From Akebia trifoliata (taxonomy: Eukaryota; Streptophyta; Magnoliopsida; Ranunculales; Lardizabalaceae): 64,000 nucleotides of DNA. A model generated the notes under the pieces. That model did not search any database and was not told the origin of the DNA. It was given only the letters and a program-made list of their open reading frames with translations. Every line of letters begins with the position of its first letter. Within the stretch, counting starts at the first letter, position 1. Location of the stretch: positions 13,680,760-13,744,759 of the forward strand of contig CM030718.1 of the NCBI GenBank assembly GCA_017979445.1, in the 5' to 3' direction. A program made the position numbers and the translations under genes. Shown one piece after another: positions 1 to 11,329 of the stretch.

Positions 1-559
1 TTTTTTTGGAGTAACGTAAGAAGTAGCTCCAACAGTGTCATTGTGGTGAACACCCTATTGATCCTGTTAGGTCTTGCTTGTTGGTTCTGATCAAACTATG
101 AAATTTGTTGTATCAGCATAGCTTATGGAGGAATAATATAAAAGGGGTCTACGGTGCTAGAGCCCAGGTAGCTTGAGGAACTGGTATCCAAGGAGCTTGA
201 GGTGCCTATTGTCTTTGAATTGATGCCAGAATAAATAGGGGTTAGCTGGACTATACGTTGTTGACTTGAGTCTCTTCTCTTTTCTTGACTAAAAGCATTG
301 ATTTTTTTGGTGTTGATGTCCCTGCTACTATGTCTAGAGTAGTAAAGTCAAATATTAAACCAGTTCAGATCCCGTCCTCAACTCAATCTATTACTTGAAC
401 CAAATTAGAGAAAATGTTAGTGGTATGCCCCACCAAGTGGGTATAGAATGAATTTCCTATCGTAAATGTGAATGTGGTGTTTATCTCTTACTCTATCATG
501 AATGACCTTATTTTGGAGGTTGATTCATGCCACCTATGAACGTACTCCTTCACTATTTT

Positions 560-1010
560 CTTCTATTTTTTTGTCATTCATGCCATGTCATTCCAATCTA
601 GACTAATGTTTGTATTAAACCTGTAGTTGTCCCAAAATATTTCAGCTAGATGTTGTTAGTTCTTGATGAACGAGTGGTATAATCTCGAGAACCATTTAAG
701 AGCTAGCCCTATCAGACTTCTTCGAAATAATTGTACCAACAACATGTCATCTTCGTCAAACTGGCACATAGACCCCCAATATAATTTTAGGTGCGATAGA
801 AGGCATCCCATACCATTATACTTCTCAAATTTTGAACATCTGAATTTAACCCGTAACTGTGCATTAGGGTAAAAATAGAGATCTCTGAACCTAGTTCCTT
901 TTAGGGTTTTGTGCCCTTGATTTTTTTCATCTTCACTTGAAGAGACTCGATTTGTTGGATAATTTTCTCATCGATGGTACTTTTGGCTTTGGCAGCCCTA
1001 AAGTCACACT
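560..1010 (-). pseudogene. Gag polyprotein remnant of E0
   Basis: Gag would form the particle that packages the element RNA. On the minus strand, about 1000 to 905 reads as a charged coiled-coil-like stretch (IDEKIIQQIESLQVKMKKIK), and about 870 to 620 reads as the Tat gag core (KFRCSKFEKYNGMGC, then SHLKLYWGSM, then LIGLALKWFSRL). These match the usual pattern of a K-F-E-K-Y-x-G motif, a 'HLK-Y' motif and an 'ALxWF' motif. A stop codon falls between coiled coil and core, and the frame changes. The stretch 560 to 1 looks like the low-complexity Pro/Gln-rich C-terminal part with several stops. It is not functional. Confidence 0.7.
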
Positions 1011-1059
1011 CGTCATCTAAGATGATCACTGAAGATGGTCAGTTCTGTGAGATGTAAAG

Positions 1060-3295
1060 TGGAGGGGCTTGCTATCCTAGCCCAATAGGAGGTAGGGTGG
1101 TTTGTTGTCTGGGCCGTTGTTGCTTTGGGAGTTTGGGGTTTGATCAAGATGCTTGGTGTTGAACGGCTTATGCTTACAGAAAATTCATGCTAGTCAAGAC
1201 GGGAGTCAGCAATATTTCCTACTTTTCCATTATTTTCAACAACATTGCTATCCTTGCGTTAGCCTCTACTAGTTCCATCGTGGCAGGTTGCGGGTCCTTT
1301 GAGTTGCTCATGGTTGATAAAGATCGAAAGAAATACAGAGGCTTCTCAGGACATTTTGTATTTCTTTTATTTGGCTACCTGTAGATGAAAAGATCTTGTG
1401 TTAGTATTATAAAGGAAAATAAAATGCAAGATGTTTCATTAGGTTCGATAATTGTTAGGGATGACACCCAATAAAATGCATGGTATTTTTTAAGGAGCGG
1501 GTTACATCAGCGTGAGGCTGGCAGAGGCATAAAGCCAGCATCAGTACAAAAATGGGCTTTTCTTGACTGGTGTGCAAGATGGTTCATCAGTGCGGAGCTG
1601 GCATCAACATAGAGTTGGTATAATACAATTTTTAAGATATTATAATTAGCTTGGAACTGGCATCAGCTTAGAGATGGAAAGGTTTGAGGATGTTTATCAA
1701 TACGGAGCTGGCATCAACACGGAGTTGGAATTTTCTAATGAGAGATTTGTTTAGTATGAAAAATATTTTGTAGATTGGTGCGATGAACATTGTTTTTGGG
1801 CTCTTGGGTCCCTTATTCAACTTTGAAAATCATTTTATTCCCAATTTTGTATATACAAAAAGGGCATTGGCCCGACTATGTGAATCTTGGTTGTTCCATA
1901 GAGGAGTATGGCCCCAATCGGGGTTCGTGGTAGGTTGTTGACCTTGTTGGGTCAATTATAGGTTGTGGATAGTCAACCTAAAGCTTGAAGGCCTTGCAAT
2001 GTTTGCATCAATAGACTTCGGTTGAGATATCCGATGTGCCTTGTGGGAATCATAGGCCTAGCTTAGGTCCAACAAAGAATACGGGGATTTTTTATTTATG
2101 CTCTTTTAGACTCCATTTTGATCGGTGATCGCTCTGTGAGAGCTCGATTTTGACACTCTTTAACCCCTTTGGTCATTCACGATTGGCCCCATTCACATTT
2201 TGAAGTCCATATGCATTCTTCCTTTTTTTTTTTTTACTTTTGAAACATTGTGAAATTTTGAAGAAAGAAAAGAAAAAAAATTGGTTCTGTTTATTTGTTT
2301 GTTTGTTTTTTTTATTGGAGTGTTATTGGGCTCAAACCCGAGAGCAATCTCTCAAAACAACAAGTAGGAAGTCCTCAATAGCTTCTGGTCCACACTACCA
2401 GTGCAGGTAAGTGAAATAGTCATTGGTCCGTGGTGTATGTACAGACCCAAGGAAATTTCTTAAGTCCATACATGAAGCACAGACTAAACCATGTTCCTTA
2501 AGTTTATGCATGAAGCATGGACCAAAACATTTTCTAGACGACCGAAATTGCTTTTGTTGTCTATTTTGGACACTGCCTTGTCTTAGACCTCTGTATTTTG
2601 GGTTTTGGAGTACATGGCCTCCGGTTTTTAGCTTTGGCCACGAAAAATACATTTTTTATGATTATGTGCATAACCTAAAAAATAGATTTCCCTTTTTACC
2701 TAGGGAAAGATGGAAAACAACAAAAGAAATGGACCTAGAACAATACAACTTACTTTCATGGGCTCCCTATGAGCTTTATAACTTTGCCTTAGGGGGCTTG
2801 CAAAATTATATCAAAATTTATGTGGGATCACATTTATGTTAGAAAGAACTTAGTGTCTTAAGTCTATTGATCATGGCTTGATGCACGAGGCTTATAAGTG
2901 GTTTTCAGATACTTATTCTTCAAACCTCAATGTACACCGAAGTGTCTATGTCTTAGGTTGGTAAATGGAGTGGATGTTTTCCTCCTCGTCATCAAAAATA
3001 ATGATCTCGGGGGGTTTGAGAGTACCAGCAACTGGGGCTAAAGTTTTGACAAAGGAGGGGGTGGTTGTGTAGTGGGTTGTGAAGCGCACATGCACATTTT
3101 TTTAGAGCATATTGATCCTTACATTGTTTAAAATTAAAATAAGGGAAAACTTGTACAAATAAATAAATATTACAAATATCCTCCAAAATAAGGTAGAGCA
3201 AACAAGAGACAATAGCTTATTAGAATGTGAGAAAATAAAAAAATGAAAACACATAAAAAATGAATTGAAAAAGGGTCAGGCTCGCCAGTGTGATC
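1060..3295 (-). other. E0 leader between PBS and gag, no gene seen
   Basis: No protein family is recognisable on either strand. The open frames at 2423-2842 (+) and 2395-2652 (-) overlap on opposite strands and look accidental. Around 2458-2534 there is a tandem duplication of about 38 bp (two 'CTTAAG...ATGAAGCA' units). A longer repeat cluster is listed separately at 1500-1735. Confidence 0.5.
1500..1735. repeat. Degenerate tandem repeat, 'GGAGCTGGCATCAAC' units
   Basis: Four diverged units of about 50-80 bp share a core like CGGAGCTGGCATCAACA followed by a GAGTTGG-type motif, with cores near 1515, 1594, 1655 and 1703. They lie in the E0 leader. Confidence 0.6.
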
Positions 3296-3313
3296 TCCCC
3301 AATGGAGTCGCCA
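3296..3313 (-). promoter_or_regulatory. Primer binding site (PBS) of E0
   Basis: On the minus strand it reads TGGCGACTCCATTGGGGA, three bases after the LTR end. It is the tRNA-Arg-type minus-strand primer site of Tat/Ogre elements as I remember it. The other PBS copies here (E1, E3, E4) are variants of the same 18-mer. Confidence 0.8.
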
Positions 3314-3316
3314 AGC

Positions 3317-5028
3317 TGTGGACATGAGATTTTTGAGTCCAAAGATCTCTCCTACTTTGGTTTGGAGTTGCTACCATTCTTTTTTGGAAAAGGGTATGAA
3401 TGGGCACCTAGAAAGTGGTTTTGTGAAAAATCGTATAATAGTGACTTTCATACAGATAAGGTCCATTGATCCATCCTAGATTTAGGTAAAGTCCAAATTA
3501 AGGAGTAGGGAAGGTATTAGGCATCCTACTCCCTATACCATTGGTAGTAACCTTGAATTTGGTTAATCTTAGAAATGAAAATAAAAAAAGTCGAAACAGT
3601 TTGTGCACTTGAGTACGAAGAACCTTGATTTCGATTTGAACCAAAAAGGACTTCCTTATTGAGGAATGGGGGACTCTATAGTCCAGACCTTAGAACTAAT
3701 TTAAAACATGTAGGCATTTTTAATCAAGGGTCCATTTTCATAAGAAAAGGGCTTAAGGACTCAGTCTCAAATTTTTGGTAGTGTGTATTAGTGAAGGGTT
3801 TTTAAAACATTTTGAAAAGGTTTTCTTTTAACTTCTAATCTTTCGACCGAGTCGAGGCTTAATTTACCAGAGGTAAAGGAGGTTTTTCATCCAATTTTAA
3901 AGCAAAAAAGATAAAGTGGAAAAAAACTATAAAAGGAGAGGGGAGAAGTGGAAGGAGAATTGAAGGGGAGATAAAGGGGATGTTATTTCTTTTCACTTTT
4001 TTTATAGTCCTCACCCTACCTTGTTCTTGACTTCACTTAATTTGAATTTCTTCTTTTCCTTAAGATATGAGTTTTCTTTGACTTAGTATTTTGACCTTTG
4101 AAAAGAAAAGTATGAGCTTGACTTTGGAAGATTGAGTAGGGTTTTACGAAGATTGAGAGAGAGTTGGGGGGGGGGGGGGGGTTAGAGAGTCTTTATAGTT
4201 GAGAGTGAAAGATATGCGAGTGTTGAAGCTTTAGAGAGATTTTCTAGACTTGGGGCTAATTACGATGCACCACACAATAGATCTCTTTTGGCGCACTACA
4301 GCTTGACATTTCCTACTGATACTACTAGCACAATATAGGAAATTAACTTTTAGGGGTAGAATGGGGTGAAGTAATGAAAATGATAGAATGGTGTGAGGTT
4401 TATGAATACATGGTGTATAATTTAAGGGTAGTGGAAGGATATTTGTGGAAAGGGGCGTAAATGAGTTGTTTATAATCCAAATGGATTGAGTATTAGGTGA
4501 GTTGAATGGAGTGGGTTTTGGTTAGAAAAATGGAGGTGTAAGGGAGTAGTTGAAGATTGAGTATTAGATGAGTTGAATGGAATGGGGGTATAAGGGAGTG
4601 GTTGTAAAAAAAATTTTAGGAGGGTGGAGGATGTGGTGACATGTATCCACTTGTCATGATCTTGAGTTATTATGGTGATTGGTGGTGATTGTTGGATTTG
4701 GGTTGAGACTTGGGCTTGAGATAATGGTTGGGTTTGAGTCTAATGGGCTTGGTAGTGGGTTGTGTGTGTATAGGGTTGGGTTTTAAGTCTAATGGGCCTG
4801 GGTGGTGGGTTGAATATGTATTTGGGCTAGGGTTGGATTGAGAATGTGTGTGAAGATGGTTTAGGAGAGGGTGGAATTCTAGCCCATGGGCCAAGCAAGA
4901 AGGGACCCTAGACTATTTATTAGCAAGATAAGTGAATTTTTTGCGGGTTTGGGCCTTGGGGTCCATTCTAATTTTTGTGGACTTTTGGACTTTACATGGA
5001 TGGTCGGTCCAAATTCGAGTGTCTATAA
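3317..5028 (-). repeat. 5' LTR of E0 (1.7 kb)
   Basis: The inner end is TGTGGACATG on the plus strand, directly beside the PBS. The outer end is placed at GTGTCTATA, the equivalent of GTGTCTACA in the other LTRs here, so the terminal CA has become TA. A stem-loop sits at 3502-3532 (arms GGAGTAGG and CCTACTCC around AAGGTATTAGGCA). A decayed copy of the PBS core (GTAGCAACTCC on minus) is at 3364-3374. A TATA-like TATAAA lies at about 4193-4198 (minus). A run of 16 G is at 4166-4181, and degenerate GT-rich duplications fill 4485-4860. The outer boundary rests on similarity only. Confidence 0.7.
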
Positions 5029-5805
5029 GCACCCCCAATGTTGTGAATTTAGAGATTTTCTTAATACAATTAAAAATAAAATAACAATAAAAGAACACAA
5101 AGATTTACGTGATTCGACAACAATGCCTACGTCCACAAATAGATCGAATCTCTTAAGTAAGAAATCCAAAAATAACAATATAATAAATAAACACTCAAGT
5201 TTTAATCTATAAAACCCTTGTATATCCCTCTTCCCATCTTTTTCAAACCCTAGAAAAAAAACCAAAATCTCATTGAAGAACCTCCCAATATTGTTATTTA
5301 TTGGCATACAAAATAGGAACCTATCATAACCATTACATTAAGCCTTAATCCAATGGTTGGGATAAAAAACACAATAAATAATAATCTTCACTTTGTTTAT
5401 CATAACAACAATGAAGATATGTGACAATAACCCACCACGTGCTTACTGTCCCACCTTGGCATAAATACTTGCATCACCTTGGAGAGAAACCACACATGTC
5501 CTAGATAATGAATTTTGTATGACCTATGATCAGGATGTAAATCCATATCAAACTTTAATCAACCTAAATTAGTCACATATTTTCTAAAATCACAAAAACC
5601 ATTGGCCTTCAAGAACCACCAATTACACATACTATTGAATCATCCTAATCACACAGACTCAATCAACGGCCTATGCATAGATGTAGTTGCCTCGAACCAA
5701 TTGATTAGTTAACTCCAAAGATAGAACTCGACTTGTCCTTTGAATCGTAGGAACACCTCACAATCATCTACAACTTGAAAACACAAAGCTATTTTTGCCC
5801 CCATC
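5029..5805. other. Spacer between E0 and E1
   Basis: No gene. Around 5095-5145 is the phrase AGATTTACGTGATTCGAC followed by CCTACGTCCAC, a signature I have often seen in plant dispersed repeats, possibly a fragment of another LTR element. This is recognition by eye only. The small frames on both strands (4886-5307) are overlapping shadows. Confidence 0.35.
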
Positions 5806-7548
5806 TGAAAGCGCCCTCGATCCGCGGGGTGCGCAGATCCGCATTTGACCTTTGAGGTTTGGGAGTCGCCACCTAGTTATTACGGTCTGGGAACCGAATA
5901 TAGACTCGGAACGGATAAAAATAACTAATCTACTAAAGAAAAACTGAGTCCGGGGATGACATTACGGGGTTGGAAGGTGTTAAGCACCAACCCCGCCCGG
6001 CCAATGCCAATCTCTACTTATCCCAAATAAGACTACATTGCTAACAAAAAAAAAAAGAAACCTAGATAGAAAAATAAAGAAAAAAAATAAAAGAAATTTT
6101 ACCTTCGAGCGTAACGATACTATTCCCTCAGATCTGATAAAACCACTCCTTGTACAGTACTTCTTACTTCATTTTGTCTCCGAATCTGATTTTAGATCTC
6201 CGAGGCAAGGTATCTCTTTCTTAGATCTGGATTCTTTGAATTTTTTTATGGATTTTAGGTATTTTTGAAGGGTTTCTAGGTGTTTTTCAAACTAAAATCG
6301 AATATGAGTGTTAGGTAGGGAGTTGGGACTTCAAAATTATGGTTTATGAGAGGCTAAGGAAGTTTTTTCACCTACTTCTCTTAGGGTTTTTTATTTGATA
6401 CGAAAATAGGGTGTAGGGATTTATAGATTTTTTAAATGTTTGTTTAGATAGAATTAGTGTTTAATTATAATTCTTTTAGTTAGAGTTATATTTTAATTAG
6501 AATTATTTTAGGTAGAGTTATATTTTAGTTAGAATTCTATTAAATAAAGTTATTATTTAATTATGATTGTTAAATAGAATTATTATTTAATTAGAACTCT
6601 ATTAGGATTTTGACTTTTGGTCTTATTTGATTGACTTTAAGATTTTGACTTTAGTCTTACTTGATTGACTTTGATATCTTGACTTTAGTCTTACTTGATT
6701 GACTTTAATTTTGAATTTAGTCTTACTTGATTGACTTTAATATCTTGACTTTAGTCTTACTTAATTGACTTTAATTTTTTGGAGAACCCCCCTCTATTAT
6801 ATCTTTAATTTTTTGGACCCCCTAATGGTCCTTGAATAAATATTTTGGTAACCATCAACAATTTTGCCTGAGAGCTTGGTTGATTGATTTTTTTGGTTCA
6901 AAATTTTAAACTAATTTTATTAATGTTTCACTTTAATTATTTAATGTTTTATTTATTAATTTCGAAAATTTTAATTATAAAAATTGTAAAATTATCGTTT
7001 TGCTCTCGGAGATGACTTTTTGTGTTTCAAACCGATTTTTGATGTTCTAGGATGTCTTAGAATCGATTTTTCGTAAGAAATTCAATGAAAATATTGGTTT
7101 GTGTCATTTATAAAAAATTTTGTGTGGAATGATCATGAACTTTATGAGGGGTATTTTCGTAATTTTATCGAATTCTATGAAAATTGATGAAATGATTTAT
7201 TTGGTTTCGATTTTTTATTTTATGTGTTTGAATGGGTTTTCCTAAGCGTAACGTAAGCTCTAGGGATATTTTAAGGTTAGGGGTATTTTGATAATTTGAT
7301 CATTTTTATTGATTTTTGTCATGAAACTTCTTTTTGTCTGAAAAATGATGATTTCTAAGTTTTTGGGATTATATTTTCCTAGCGTAACGTGGTTTCTAAG
7401 GTTTTGTTAGTTCGAAATACCTCATCTAGATTTCTGAAACACATCTAGTAACAAATAAAGCATTGGAATAATCATCCATCATTGGGAACCGTTGCGATCA
7501 GGTTGACGAGTTGATTAATCAGGCGAGTGCAAAAATAGGGTGTCTACA
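5806..7548 (-). repeat. 3' LTR of E1 (1743 bp)
   Basis: Bounded by TGAAAGCG at 5806 and TGTCTACA ending at 7548 (minus: TGTAGACA to CTTTCA). The inner (7548) side abuts the polypurine tract. It contains an end hairpin (5819-5826 with 5832-5839, loop GGGTG), the PBS-core copy at 5862-5872, the constant-loop hairpin (5965-5973 with 5987-5995), a degenerate TATA region near 6419-6426, and two AT-rich tandem arrays in U3: units around 'TTGACTTTAGTCTTACTTGA' (6600-6775) and 'GTTAGAGTTATATTTTAATT' (6465-6600). It differs from the 5' LTR by about 20 changes in the first 240 bp by eye, mostly transitions. Confidence 0.85.
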
Positions 7549-7563
7549 AATGACCTTCTTTGG
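7549..7563 (-). promoter_or_regulatory. Polypurine tract (PPT) of E1, degenerate
   Basis: The minus strand reads CCAAAGAAGGTCATT just before the 3' LTR. The intact form next to E4 is AAAGAGGGGCATC, so this copy carries G-to-A and similar changes. It would prime plus-strand DNA synthesis. Confidence 0.65.
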
Positions 7564-7994
7564 TAGAGGGTTGAAGCAAACTAGATAACAAATCTATTTT
7601 GGTAAATAGTACGATATCCGAATGCCAAAGCTAGTGACAGTTCATTTTGTAGCTTGATTTAGCAATTCGTCGAGACGTTTGGATCCTTGAGGGTAAAACT
7701 CTCCCCGAACAAGTTTGTCAGGTCCTCGAGCTTGAACTCTTACTGACGAGGTCAGATCCTCGAATTTTAAAAAATTATCCCTGACTAATGCAAAAGTGCA
7801 CGTGTGTGCAATGGTGTGATGCTTACTGAGTAAAAATGTGTCAGGTCCTAGAGTTCTTCTCTCGTTGACAATAATGATTCAAAATTGAGATGTCCTTATG
7901 CAACGAAAGCAATCATGGCAATGTTGAATAATGAGGTAATTAGAGTCATAACATTGTAGGAACTTCATTAAATCCTATTTGAAATTCTTTTTTA

Positions 7995-8540
7995 GAGTTC
8001 GAAAAATTTTGAGTCTCGTTTTTCGGACTCGAACTTAGGTTTGTAGGCACTTCAAAAAACCTATTCATTCTATGATTCAAAAAGTTGGAGTCTCGCTTCT
8101 CGAACTCGAACCTAGGTTTGTAGGCACTTCAAAAAACCTACTCATTCTATGATTCAAAAAGTTGGAGTCTCGTTTCTTAGACTTGAACTTAGGTTTGTAG
8201 GCACTTCAAAAAGCCTATTCATTCTATGATTCAAAAAGTTGGAGTCTTGTTTCTCAGACTTGAACTTAAGTTTATAGGCACTTCAAAAGCCTATTCATTC
8301 TATGATTCAAAAAGTTAGAGTCTCGTTTCTCGTACTCGAACTTAGGTTTGTAGGCACTTCAAAAAGCCTACTCATTCTATGATTCAAAAAGTTGGAGTCT
8401 CATTTCTCGGACTCGAACTTAGGTTTGTAGGCACTTCAAAAAGCCTATTCATTCTATGATTCAAAAAGTTGAAGTCTCGTTTCTCGGACTCGAATTTACT
8501 AAGCTACGTTTCTCGGGTTTAGATTTATAAGAACTTAAAC
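7995..8540. repeat. 77-bp minisatellite of E1, about 7 units
   Basis: Units of about 77 bp contain GAGTCTCGTTTCTCGGACTC, where GAGTC and GACTC can pair, followed by GTAGGCACTTCAAAAAGCCT. The array lies about 0.5 kb inside the 3' LTR, in the 3' untranslated region. The same unit recurs about 17 times in E6 at the same position. Confidence 0.9.
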
Positions 8541-8699
8541 AATTCTATTAATCGAGCTCAGAGTTTGAAAGATAGGGCCTTTATTGGCTTATCATGCATC
8601 TGGATTCATAATTGTCATTGGACTTCATCGGACTTTTAAATAAGATTTTTTTTATCATGTGATTAAGAACAAAACTTTGGAATTAAATGACTTTCAAAA

Positions 8700-9199
8700 A
8701 ATGCCCCTAGTTTCAAGGTTGGCTTTAACTAGAATTTGACTACGAGACTGATGGAATGGATTACGCTTGAAAAATATGGACTTTGATGTATGACAGATAG
8801 AAGAACTGACATTCCCTTAAATGTAAGACTCTTAAGGTTATCATATGTGCAATAAGGGATTGATCATTTTCTTTCGAATTTCTTTTTAAAAATGCTTGAG
8901 CTAGACTTAAAAAATCTTGATAAATATTATAATAGAAGATCTTTCTCTTCAAAGTGGTTGATGATTCTACATCTTCCATTAGCGAACACTTGAATAAGTA
9001 AATATACTTTTGAAGATCCTACAATGTTCAAGATGACCTCTGATTTTTTTTTACTTCAACATTGTCTTCATCGAATGTGAGCTCTTGGATGAAAAACGAA
9101 TATTGTGGCTTGAATGGTTCTGTATTTTCTAGTTTCTGCACAAGCTTCCTTCTGAATTTTTCTTCTTGATGGGACATTTCCTCCCATTTGATGATGCCC
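8700..9199 (-). pseudogene. Conserved short reading frames in the 3' region of E1
   Basis: A 49-codon frame (9177 to 9028, starting MSHQEEKFRRKLVQKLEN) is followed by a second open stretch (8979 to 8761, starting MEDVESSTTLKRKIF). Both recur in E6 (60844-60587 and 60690-60433) with high similarity. No family is recognised. Of six base differences across the first ~40 codons of the first frame, four change the residue, which does not show selection. It may be an element-specific leftover rather than a protein. An A-run length difference near 9050 makes the frame longer in E6. Confidence 0.35.
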
Positions 9200-9385
9200 T
9201 AATTTTTGCCTAGATCGCTTCTTCAGGTTTTCACTCTAGCGGACTTTATTTATTTATTTTTTCTGATGATGCCTTGATTTTACCAAGGTCACCTTTTCAA
9301 GTTTTCAATCTAGCAGGCTTTCTTTTTTATGGTTATGCCCTAAATTTTGCCTAAGTTACCTTTTCGGATTTTCGACTTAGCGGGC
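9200..9385 (-). other. Hairpin modules in the 3' region of E1
   Basis: Three tandem units of about 70 bp have the form 'CCTAG-AT...loop...TCTAGCGGGCTT'. Arms: CTAGA 9210-9214 with TCTAG 9235-9239, and CTAAGT 9351-9356 with ACTTAG 9375-9380; the middle unit (about 9275-9315) is weak. The loop resembles CCTTTTCAGGTTTT. The same modules occur in E4 and E6. Confidence 0.6.
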
Positions 9386-10269
9386 TTCTCTTTTTTTCTT
9401 GATGATTTTGAATAACCAACTCGATAATTTCTTGGTTCCCTGCACCTTAACCGAGTCAATTAGCATTCAGGAGGACTTAATAGGTGGGCTTAAGATATGG
9501 TTTAGAAAGAAAAGATATAAGGCTCAACTTCCCAAAATGCCCCTAGTTTGATATTCTCTCTTTTTTGTCAATGATTTTGATTTTTTCTAAATGCCCCTAG
9601 TTTGGCATTCTTTTCTTTTTATCAATTCTTTTGATTCTTTTTTTAATAGGGGATTTTCCTTTTAGATGACACTTTTCTTAAGAGAATACACTTATTCTTT
9701 GCGTGATCGGGCTTGAAGTAATTTCTCAGGTTGCTTAGGTACCTCAAATATTTCTTTTTCTTTTGGGATCAAGTCAAAGCGTAGTTCATACTAAGATTCC
9801 CTCCCAAGGTTGGTCGGTGTGATTTAGAAAGAAGAGGCTATTTATTTTTATTTTTTGAAAGGCTGCGAGGGGCAAAAGAAAGTCTTTTTTTTTAATTTTT
9901 TTTGGTAAGACAGGAAAATGGTTCGACCAAAGGAGATATTTTGTGAAATACTACTTGATTTGGTCAAGATTTTAGGAACTCGATGTCTTGATTGCTCTAT
10001 CGACTAAGGTCTTCTTTTGAGAACGAGTAATCTTCAATCTTCTTCTGAGAAGAAATAATCTTCAGTCTTCTTTTACAAAGTTAAGTGTGATTGACTTCTT
10101 TGTATTTGACGTTGACTCGTTCAACCCCTTTCCAAATTTCGAAAAAAATCTTATATTCTTTCCCGAATAAGAACTCTTCTTTCTTAAGTGAAAAACATGA
10201 TGAATCCCTTCTCACAGATTTTAACACCTTTGTTGATGGTTTCAACTATATCATTCTTGATAATCTTTG
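9386..10269 (-). other. E1 3' region, non-coding
   Basis: No gene recognised. Three copies of a 'TGCCCCTAGTTTG' phrase (9538, 9590, and a variant near 8702), shared with E6, and a segment around 9700-9830 (CTCAGGTTGCTTAGGTACC ... CCCTCCCAAGGTTGG) shared with E4 and E6. 10020-10270 has a decayed counterpart of the antisense open stretch at 61742-61969 in E6. Confidence 0.5.
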
Positions 10270-10440
10270 ATTTTGAAGTTCTCCCTCAATTTTAGGATTT
10301 GATCTATTTTGGTGCAATCCATCCATATATTCTCACGAGACCATGCAGGAATGTTGTTGAATTTCTCAAGTAAATTTATTATTCTCTCATGTTCTTCTAA
10401 GGAAAATGTAGTACCCATTTACACTTTTTGAGTGTACTCG
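10270..10440 (-). pseudogene. Pol remnant of E1: linker just before RT
   Basis: The minus strand reads HERIINLLEKFNNIPAWSR, the counterpart of the segment that precedes RT in Tat pol ('KEIVDLLRKFKDVFVWSYED' in E3 near 39115-39175). What follows is not RT but the 3' region shared with E4 and E6. This is the only pol-derived sequence I can see in E1, and it has stops. Confidence 0.6.
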
Positions 10441-11329
10441 TTAATTCAAATATTTATCGAGCTTGATTAGTGAGCTTTGAAGCATTCCTCATATCCAATT
10501 TTATGTTCACATTATGATAATCAAAAGCTTCTATATTTTATTGGAATTGAAAAATATAGACTGACAAACTCGACTAAAACTTGAAAGTTGAAGAAAGACT
10601 AATGTAACTAACTGGATTTAAAAACTGATGAAAACTGGATTGAAATTCAAAGAAAACTCAGGGAAAATTATCTACAAAACGAGAAGGTCCTTCTAGGTGG
10701 ATGGACTACTTGAACTTGACATTGGTATTTTGACTAGACAACTTTTTTGACTGATCCAAAATGACACAGATGAGGGTTTAGAACGTTTAGGGGCACCTAA
10801 AATTAACTATCGATTCTGAAGGTTTGACTCTTATCCACATGATTAAAATTTTAATATAAATTAGCCATCCGGTGGGACATATCGAATCCAAATACACTAT
10901 AAGTTTATAGTGACCAAGAAAGTGAGAAAGGTTAGACGTGGATCTACCTTTGATAGGGATTGAACCTTTGATCAGACAAATTAATTTGATCCTAAGATCG
11001 AATCTTTCTATATAAAGTGGTTTGGATCTTTAAAAGCGAAACCAATTAGTCCAACTGATTTGGTATTGATCAGTTTGATCCATTTGTCAATTGGGCCAAC
11101 TGGTTTAATTGGTTCAAATTAATCGATACATTTCACCAATTGGGTTAGGCCGATATAGTGGGTTTAGTTTGAACGGTTTAGATCAGTCCACCTACTTACC
11201 TGTTGGTTGGATTAAATAGAGCAATCCGGGAACACCCATAGTCAGTTCAGGTCGTGACCTATAGGAAGGTTTCTAGACTCTAGGTTTACTACGTGCAATG
11301 CAATTTATCTGGCCACCCTTGCTCAAGTG

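Larger units (their letters stand above)
1..5028 (-). mobile_element. E0: Tat-lineage Ty3/gypsy LTR retrotransposon, left part outside window
   Basis: Read on the minus strand, the order is LTR (5028 to 3317), primer binding site (3313 to 3296), a leader of about 2.2 kb, then a decayed gag that runs toward base 1. The primer site TGGCGACTCCATTGGGGA is the tRNA-Arg-type site I associate with the Tat/Ogre lineage, and gag has the Tat-type core. Pol and the 3' LTR would lie left of the window. The LTR shares its architecture, but little sequence, with the LTRs of E1 and E3-E6, so this is a separate family. Confidence 0.8.

Noticed and set aside
2395..2842. Overlapping frames on both strands, 139 and 85 codons
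   Set aside because: They are mutual shadows in the E0 leader with no motif or relative in the other elements.
3296..3313. PBS sequences as pieces of a tRNA gene
   Set aside because: Only the 18 bases complementary to a tRNA 3' end are present; no cloverleaf was seen nearby at any PBS.
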